From: Bacteroidales bacterium
GTDB taxonomy: Bacteria; Bacteroidota; Bacteroidia; Bacteroidales; UBA932
Assembly (NCBI GenBank): GCA_023227835.1
Contig: JALOCI010000006.1
Span: 41,873-105,872 of the forward strand
Length of the DNA: 64,000 nt
Direction: 5' to 3'
The stretch's first letter is position 1, and each line of letters starts with the position of its first letter. The notes below the pieces were generated by a model. The model was not told the origin of the DNA, ran no database searches, and saw only the letters and a program-made list of their open reading frames with translations. Below are positions 59,253 to 64,000 of this stretch, piece by piece. The translations under genes were made by a program, and so were the position numbers.

Positions 59253-60761
59253 ATGCTTTGCAAGACTTTTTGCAGTTTCTGCCGGGGCATTGAAGCTGTT
59301 ACGGTAGAGGTGGAGGTTGAGGTCTCACAGGGGATCAGTTTTTTTCTAGTCGGTTTACCGGATAATTCTGTCAGAGAGAGTCAACAAAGAATTGAGGCTG
59401 CTTTAGGCACAATAGGTTGTCACTTGCCGGGGAAGAAAATTATTATCAACCTGGCTCCGGGAGATATCAGAAAAGAGGGTACAGGCTTTGACCTTGCTCT
59501 GGCGGTAGGAATACTGGCTGCATCTGAACAATACCACTTCCGTGCCTTGTCTGAATATATGATAGTCGGAGAACTGGCCTTGGACGGTAAGCTGAGGCCT
59601 GTCCCCGGAGCATTGCCTATAGCCCTTTCTGCTAAAAAAGAGGGTTTCAGATATTGTATATTCCCCGAGGATTCTGCGTACGAGGCAGCGGCTGTCGAGG
59701 GGATAGAGGTATATGGCGCAGCCTCGATTCTGGATGTGGTCACCCTTCTTTGCGGGGAGTCATTTCTGGAGCCGTTGACATACAGAGATGAACATTGGAA
59801 TGATAATCCTGCGGAGTTCAAAAATATACCCGATTTTGCAGATATTAAAGGTCAGGAGGCGGCAAAAAGGGGGCTTGAGATTGCAGCCGGAGGCGGACAT
59901 AATATACTTATGTGCGGTGCTCCGGGTTCGGGGAAAAGTTTAATGGCCAAGGCCTTTGCCGGGATCTTGCCACCTATGAACCGAAACGAGTCACTTGAAA
60001 CCAGCATAATCTACTCTGTGGCGGGGAGCGGCCACTCCTTCAAGGGGCTTATCAGAGAACGCCCCTTCCGCTCCCCGCACCACTCGACCTCGATCTATGC
60101 CATGACAGGAGGTGGTGCGGCAGCGTTGCCTGGAGAGGTCTCCCTGGCTCACAACGGGGTGCTCTATTTAGATGAACTGCCGGAATTTTCACGATCAGTG
60201 CTGGAGGTTCTCAGACAGCCCATGGAGGACCGGGAGATATCCATCTCAAGGTTAAAGTACAAATATACCTACCCTTGTAATTTTTTGTTTATTGGTTCCA
60301 TGAATTTGTGCCCCTGCGGCTTCTTTGGACTGCCTGGCGACAGGTGTACATGTACTCCTTATGCCGTCAACCGTTATCTGTCTCGGATTTCTGGGCCGAT
60401 GATGGACAGGATAGATATGCGGATAGAGATTAACCCGATACCGGGAGAGAGGCTTTTGAGCGATGAGCGGGCGGAACCTTCGTCGACAATCAAGAAGCGG
60501 GTGGCTGCCGTCCGATTGCTGCAACAGGAACGCTTTAAGGGACGCATCAATACCAATTCACAGATGAGCACTTCAGATATCAGGCGATTTTGCCGGCTCG
60601 GCCCGGCAGAGCAACGACTGCTTTCCACCGCAATCAACAAACTCAATCTCTCAGCCCGCGGCTACCACAAAATCCTGAAAGTTGCCCGCACCATCGCCGA
60701 CCTTGACAAATCAGAACACATCACAGCAATACACCTGGCCGAGGCGATACAGTACAGATGA
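59253..60761 (+). CDS. comM: ComM/YifB-family AAA+ ATPase (Mg-chelatase-like)
   Basis: A 502-residue cytoplasmic hexameric ATPase related to ComM, a branch-migration helicase that aids integration of DNA during transformation. The N-terminal S5-like domain (1-190) starts with FCRGIEAVTVEVEVEVSQG; the AAA+ core has Walker A GAPGSGKSLM (near 223), RPFRSPHHSTSIYAMTGGG and Walker B LYLDELPEFSRSVLEVLRQP; the C-terminal lid has LSARGYHKILKVARTIADL. Complete. The role in natural competence is established in other bacteria and is inferred here. Confidence 0.93.
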   Translation: MLCKTFCSFCRGIEAVTVEVEVEVSQGISFFLVGLPDNSVRESQQRIEAALGTIGCHLPGKKIIINLAPGDIRKEGTGFDLALAVGILAASEQYHFRALSEYMIVGELALDGKLRPVPGALPIALSAKKEGFRYCIFPEDSAYEAAAVEGIEVYGAASILDVVTLLCGESFLEPLTYRDEHWNDNPAEFKNIPDFADIKGQEAAKRGLEIAAGGGHNILMCGAPGSGKSLMAKAFAGILPPMNRNESLETSIIYSVAGSGHSFKGLIRERPFRSPHHSTSIYAMTGGGAAALPGEVSLAHNGVLYLDELPEFSRSVLEVLRQPMEDREISISRLKYKYTYPCNFLFIGSMNLCPCGFFGLPGDRCTCTPYAVNRYLSRISGPMMDRIDMRIEINPIPGERLLSDERAEPSSTIKKRVAAVRLLQQERFKGRINTNSQMSTSDIRRFCRLGPAEQRLLSTAINKLNLSARGYHKILKVARTIADLDKSEHITAIHLAEAIQYR

Positions 60762-60802
60762 GGGGGAGTGAAAAGTGATAAGTGGGTTAGTGAAGAGTGG
60801 GT

Positions 60803-60858
<56 letters not shown>

Positions 60859-60892
60859 AAGTTTGTCTATGGTGGTTTAAATGTGGGGAGTA

Positions 60893-61059
60893 TTATAATA
60901 TTATCTTCATGGCACTCTTTGGATCGTTGATCTTATGCACAACTACTGCCGCCATCAGTTCCCGTTTTCTTGAGAATGGCCGACGGTGAGAGAGAGACAG
61001 AGGAAAAGCAGGGAGATAAATAGCCGCAAGTTTAGGTTTTCTTTTCTTAGACTCTTCAT
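60893..61059 (-). pseudogene. Possible remnant of an exported-protein gene
   Basis: On the minus strand the ATG at 61059 opens a 34-codon frame with a good signal peptide (RLFISLLFLCLSLTVGHSQ) that stops at 60955. In another frame, codons from about 60973 to 60893 read KRELMAAVVVHKINDPKSAM and end in a stop, looking like a protein C-terminus. This suggests a gene that lost its middle part by deletion. It could also be chance. The rest of the interval up to 61245 is AT-rich and shows nothing else I can support. Confidence 0.3.
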
Positions 61060-61245
61060 AATCTTGATTTTAAGGTGATTTTTAGGGCTAATCTAAAATC
61101 ATGCCATGGAATCACAAAATGATTTTTTATATCTCACAAAATCAATAAAATAGAAAAATAAGTGCCACTATTTTTAAATTAAATGCAATATTTTCGAGAA
61201 TTATACGTCTAATAAGTGAAGTTTAAAAATTTAAATATTTAGGTT

Positions 61246-62385
61246 ATGAAACGTTTGTCTTTTATTTTGCTAATGCTGGTTTTTGTTGTACAGTCAGGAT
61301 TTTCCAAAGAGAAATTTCCGGTGGTCAGATCAAATTCATTTGTTGTGGATATTAAGGATGATGGCATGCTTAGAAAAGGTGCATGGAGAGTTGTACCTGA
61401 GGAAAAGCTGGATGTATATAAAAGCTCTGCAAAGAGGGTTACTTTCTATACGGATATAGATTCTATCTCTTTTAACATCGATCCGAAAGTCGGCCGCTAT
61501 GATTTTGTAATAGTTGTTAACGGCAAGGATTCCGCAATGACAAGAATTGAGTATATGCCGTCATATCTTGAAAAACTAAAGGGAGCTAAGGCATATAAAA
61601 GATCGGACAAAAGAGAGATCCCTAAATTCTGTTACGGTTCAGCAGATGATCCGGATCTTGCAAGGCTCAGGAAGGAGCTTAATCTGGACTCGATTGCAGG
61701 AAAGGGAAGGGAGTTGTCGAAAATATTCAACCTTCTTCACTGGGCTCACAATGTGGTGAAACATGACGGTAACAGTACAAATCCAGAGTCGAAGAATGCC
61801 ATTGACCTTATCAATATATGCAAGACTCAGGACAGGGGCGTTAACTGCAGGATGATGGCAACCATACTTAATGAGTGCTATCTTGCAATGGGAATCCAAT
61901 CAAGGATTGTGACATGTATGCCTAAGGAGACAAAATTTGACGATTGCCATGTCATTAACTCTGTTTATAGTAAAGATCTAAACAAGTGGATCTGGGTGGA
62001 CCCGACATTCGACGTGTATCTGATGGGCGAAGGTGGTGTTATTCTTGGTATTGCAGAAGTCAGGGAAAACCTTGTGAAGGATAAGCCGATTATTGTTTAT
62101 GAGGGTGTAAACTGGAACGGGAAGAAGATTGAACCCGAGTACTATGTTTACAAATACATGGCAAAAAATCTATACAGGATGTCTTCACCGGCTGTAAGCT
62201 GTTATAATATGGAGACATGTAAGCCCGGAAAGGTTATAGAGTATGTTGAGCTTCTGCCTCTGGACGGAATAGAGCAAGAGCCTCAGAAGGTCGTTGAGAC
62301 AAATGAGAAGAACGGGTTGAAGTATATTACTTATAAGACAAATAACCCTGACAAATTCTGGGCTGCACCGAGAAGACGAAACTAA
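61246..62385 (+). CDS. Exported transglutaminase-like domain protein
   Basis: A 379-residue secreted protein with a signal peptide (1-20). An N-terminal beta domain is followed by a transglutaminase-like cysteine-protease fold (about 150-260) with a complete triad: Cys201 in RGVNCRMMATILNECY, His235 in DDCHVINSVY and Asp252 in WIWVDPTFD. Bacterial members are mostly peptidases or structural and not cross-linking enzymes. The substrate is unknown. It stands alone between the repeat-rich gap and tsaE. Confidence 0.85.
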   Translation: MKRLSFILLMLVFVVQSGFSKEKFPVVRSNSFVVDIKDDGMLRKGAWRVVPEEKLDVYKSSAKRVTFYTDIDSISFNIDPKVGRYDFVIVVNGKDSAMTRIEYMPSYLEKLKGAKAYKRSDKREIPKFCYGSADDPDLARLRKELNLDSIAGKGRELSKIFNLLHWAHNVVKHDGNSTNPESKNAIDLINICKTQDRGVNCRMMATILNECYLAMGIQSRIVTCMPKETKFDDCHVINSVYSKDLNKWIWVDPTFDVYLMGEGGVILGIAEVRENLVKDKPIIVYEGVNWNGKKIEPEYYVYKYMAKNLYRMSSPAVSCYNMETCKPGKVIEYVELLPLDGIEQEPQKVVETNEKNGLKYITYKTNNPDKFWAAPRRRN

Positions 62386-62418
62386 TTTTAAATGTTTTCC
62401 AAAAGAAAGGAGTTTTTA

Positions 62419-62426
62419 TATCTTTG
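62419..62426 (+). promoter_or_regulatory. -7 promoter box of tsaE
   Basis: TATCTTTG matches TAnnTTTG and ends only four bases before the tsaE ATG at 62431, so the transcript would be leaderless or nearly so. Confidence 0.5.
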
Positions 62427-62430
62427 AGCC

Positions 62431-62847
62431 ATGGAAAACAGAATATTGATAAATGGCCTTAATGATATAGAGAGGGCTGCGAAGGAGTTTCTGAAGCTAA
62501 AGGGGGAGAATACCGTAATTGCATTTTACGGGGCTATGGGAGCGGGAAAAACCACTTTTACCAAAGCTATATGCAATGTTTTAGGTGTCCCTGACAGTGT
62601 CAACAGCCCGACATTTACAATTATCAACGAATACAGGACAAAGCAGGGTGAACCGGTTTACCACTTTGACTTCTATAGAATAGACAAACTCGAAGAGGCC
62701 TATGATATAGGCTTCGACGAGTTTGTTGATAGTGGACGGCTATGTCTTATCGAGTGGCCTGAGAAAATCGAGAAACTTCTTCCCGAGGAGACCCTGAGGG
62801 TTTATATAAAAGTCCTTCCGGACGATAGCCGCGAGATTGTTTTCTAA
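62431..62847 (+). CDS. tsaE: tRNA threonylcarbamoyladenosine biosynthesis ATPase TsaE
   Basis: ATPase that works with TsaB and TsaD to form t6A at position 37 of ANN-decoding tRNAs. At 138 residues it is of normal length. Walker A is GAMGAGKTT (near 35-43), then NSPTFTIINEY with the conserved Thr, YHFDFYRI, and LIEWPEKI near the C-terminus. tsaB and tsaD are not adjacent. It is essential in many bacteria. Confidence 0.96.
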   Translation: MENRILINGLNDIERAAKEFLKLKGENTVIAFYGAMGAGKTTFTKAICNVLGVPDSVNSPTFTIINEYRTKQGEPVYHFDFYRIDKLEEAYDIGFDEFVDSGRLCLIEWPEKIEKLLPEETLRVYIKVLPDDSREIVF

Positions 62848-62850
62848 TTT

Positions 62851-64000
62851 CTAGTTTTCAGGATAAAGAAGATATGGTTTGCGCTGTTCTTTGAACTTTG
62901 CAACGTCTCCGGCCCACATTGCCTTTATCTCATCGGCAGATTTGCCTGCCTTTATCATTTTCCTGACATAATCACGACCGGTCAGAAGCTCAAAGAAAGA
63001 GCGGAAGAAGAAATCGTCAAGATTGAGATTCCTGTAAGCATCTATCACATATTCCAGATTGATACCCTTCTTGTTTATCTCTTCTATTGAAGGTTGTTTT
63101 GTGAGATCCACACCATAGCACTCTCTGTTAAGCTGAGGCGGGGTCTTAGCACCAGGGATACTCCTTGGGGTGAACTTGAAATCATATCCCTTCATGTTTG
63201 GATGTCCGTACATCTGGAACGGGTGGTCTGTTCCCCTTCCGAGACTTACAGGAGTAGCCTCGAAATAACAAGTAGAAGGGTAGAGATAGATTGAACGCAT
63301 ATCAGGGAGGTTTGGTGACGGCTTCACCGGAAGAGTGTACATTGACGCATGAGTGTAATTCTTGCACTTGATAACTGTCACATCGCACTGAATACCGTTG
63401 GTCAGCCATTTCTCACCATTTATCATGCCGGCCAGCTCACCGAATGTCATACCGTGAACGGTAGGAATAGGCAACCAACCGACACCTGACTTGTACTTCA
63501 TGTCTAGAATCGGTCCGTCAACATAAAATCCGAGAGGATTCGGGCGATCCAGGATTATCATCTTTTTACCGTTTTCTGCACAAGTCTCCATCATGCGGGT
63601 CATTGTGGTCACGTATGTGTAGAATCTGACACCTACATCCTGCAGATCGAAGAGTAGTATGTCAATATCCTTCATTAATTGAGCGGAAGCTTTTCCAATC
63701 TCTCCGTCATAGAGTGATTTGATAGGTATTCCTGTCTTTTTGTCAACAGAGCTTGAAACATGTTCTCCGGCATCTGCATCTCCACGGAAACCGTGTTCAG
63801 GAGACATTATTGCAACGATGTTCACTTTGAGGGAAACCAGAGAATCCACAATATGGGTGTTACCTATAATCCCGGTCTGATTAGAGAGTACTGCAACCCT
63901 CTTTCCTTTGAGCAGAGGAAGATACTCGTCCAAAGACTCGGCACCGGTCTTAATTGTCTGCGCCTGCATAACTGTTGCAAGAGCTATAATCAGGCCGGTT
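62851..64000 (-). CDS. namZ: NamZ-type exo-beta-N-acetylmuramidase (DUF1343), 5' end outside window
   Basis: DUF1343 protein; the characterised member NamZ releases N-acetylmuramic acid from the non-reducing end of peptidoglycan fragments. Visible motifs: VAVLSNQTGIIGNTHIVDSL, MSPEHGFRGDADAGE, FDLQDVGVRFYTY, LDRPNPLGFYVDGPIL and PSPNLPDMRSIYLYP. An ATG lies at 63969, but the frame stays open to the window end and the ten upstream codons read TGLIIALATV before MQAQ, clearly the hydrophobic core and cleavage site of a signal peptide. The true start is therefore beyond 64000. Confidence 0.9.
   Translation of the reverse strand, partial: TGLIIALATVMQAQTIKTGAESLDEYLPLLKGKRVAVLSNQTGIIGNTHIVDSLVSLKVNIVAIMSPEHGFRGDADAGEHVSSSVDKKTGIPIKSLYDGEIGKASAQLMKDIDILLFDLQDVGVRFYTYVTTMTRMMETCAENGKKMIILDRPNPLGFYVDGPILDMKYKSGVGWLPIPTVHGMTFGELAGMINGEKWLTNGIQCDVTVIKCKNYTHASMYTLPVKPSPNLPDMRSIYLYPSTCYFEATPVSLGRGTDHPFQMYGHPNMKGYDFKFTPRSIPGAKTPPQLNRECYGVDLTKQPSIEEINKKGINLEYVIDAYRNLNLDDFFFRSFFELLTGRDYVRKMIKAGKSADEIKAMWAGDVAKFKEQRKPYLLYPEN

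Overview
The window is chromosomal DNA from a member of the Bacteroidota, most likely order Bacteroidales. The evidence is repeated use of the Bacteroidetes promoter (TTTG, about 19-22 bases, TAnnTTTG), few Shine-Dalgarno sequences, a SusC/SusD pair behind an ECF sigma factor and FecR, an Oar-type TonB receptor, class III fructose-1,6-bisphosphatase, and DUF4254, DUF4369 and DUF1343 proteins. UAG is an ordinary stop here (used by CtlX and the beta-lactamase-family gene, for example). No rRNA, CRISPR array, transposase or prophage is visible. Genus cannot be fixed from this stretch.

Layout. 1-6.2 kb: three thioredoxin-fold proteins, a membrane protein with a winged-helix regulator, and a DUF4153-like membrane protein that contains a heptanucleotide tandem repeat in its coding region. 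6.3-13.1 kb: a cell-surface-signalling nutrient locus read leftward (ECF sigma, FecR, SusC with an N-terminal STN domain, SusD, two thioredoxin-like proteins). Its susC is broken by one in-frame amber codon, and a candidate divergent small RNA lies just upstream of susC. 13.3-16.8 kb: the str operon rpsL-rpsG-fusA-rpsJ followed by a CAU tRNA. 16.9-19.1 kb: rocD and a CtlX-type citrulline hydrolase. 19.1-26.4 kb: rsgA, a MATE transporter, a large hybrid histidine kinase and fbp read as one leftward run. 26.5-32 kb: prenyl synthase, DUF4254 protein, glycosyltransferase 9, U32 peptidase-like protein, a flavin-fold protein and metK, the last preceded by a probable SAM-II riboswitch. 32.3-39.7 kb: Oar-type receptor, YraN, mannose-1-phosphate guanylyltransferase, arginine deiminase, pheS, then tRNA-Gly.

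39.9-43.6 kb is the accessory part. After tRNA-Leu comes a three-gene HipB/HipS/HipT-like toxin-antitoxin operon with three evenly spaced operator repeats, then a membrane protein and a HAD phosphatase. Three related hairpin-type repeat elements lie before, between and after these two modules; I do not recognise the family and consider it the most novel signal here. 43.6-48.6 kb: orphan receiver, MarC, two sulfur-amino-acid PLP enzymes and an unfamiliar lipoprotein. 48.7-52.7 kb: rplC-rplD-rplW-rplB-rpsS-rplV-rpsC, closed by a terminator and thus cut off both from rpsJ (35 kb away) and from the usual rplP. 52.8-64 kb: a beta-lactamase-family hydrolase, a GNAT-like protein, the aroB / aroD-aroA fusion / aroC operon, comM-like ATPase, a decayed gene with heptamer repeats, a transglutaminase-like protein, tsaE and a NamZ-type muramidase cut by the window edge.

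Functional links: arginine deiminase, CtlX and RocD together give an ATP-independent path from arginine through citrulline and ornithine to glutamate semialdehyde. AroB, the AroD-AroA fusion and AroC cover four of the seven shikimate steps. MetK, the MetY-like enzyme and PatB form a sulfur-amino-acid theme. The first and last genes of the window are incomplete.
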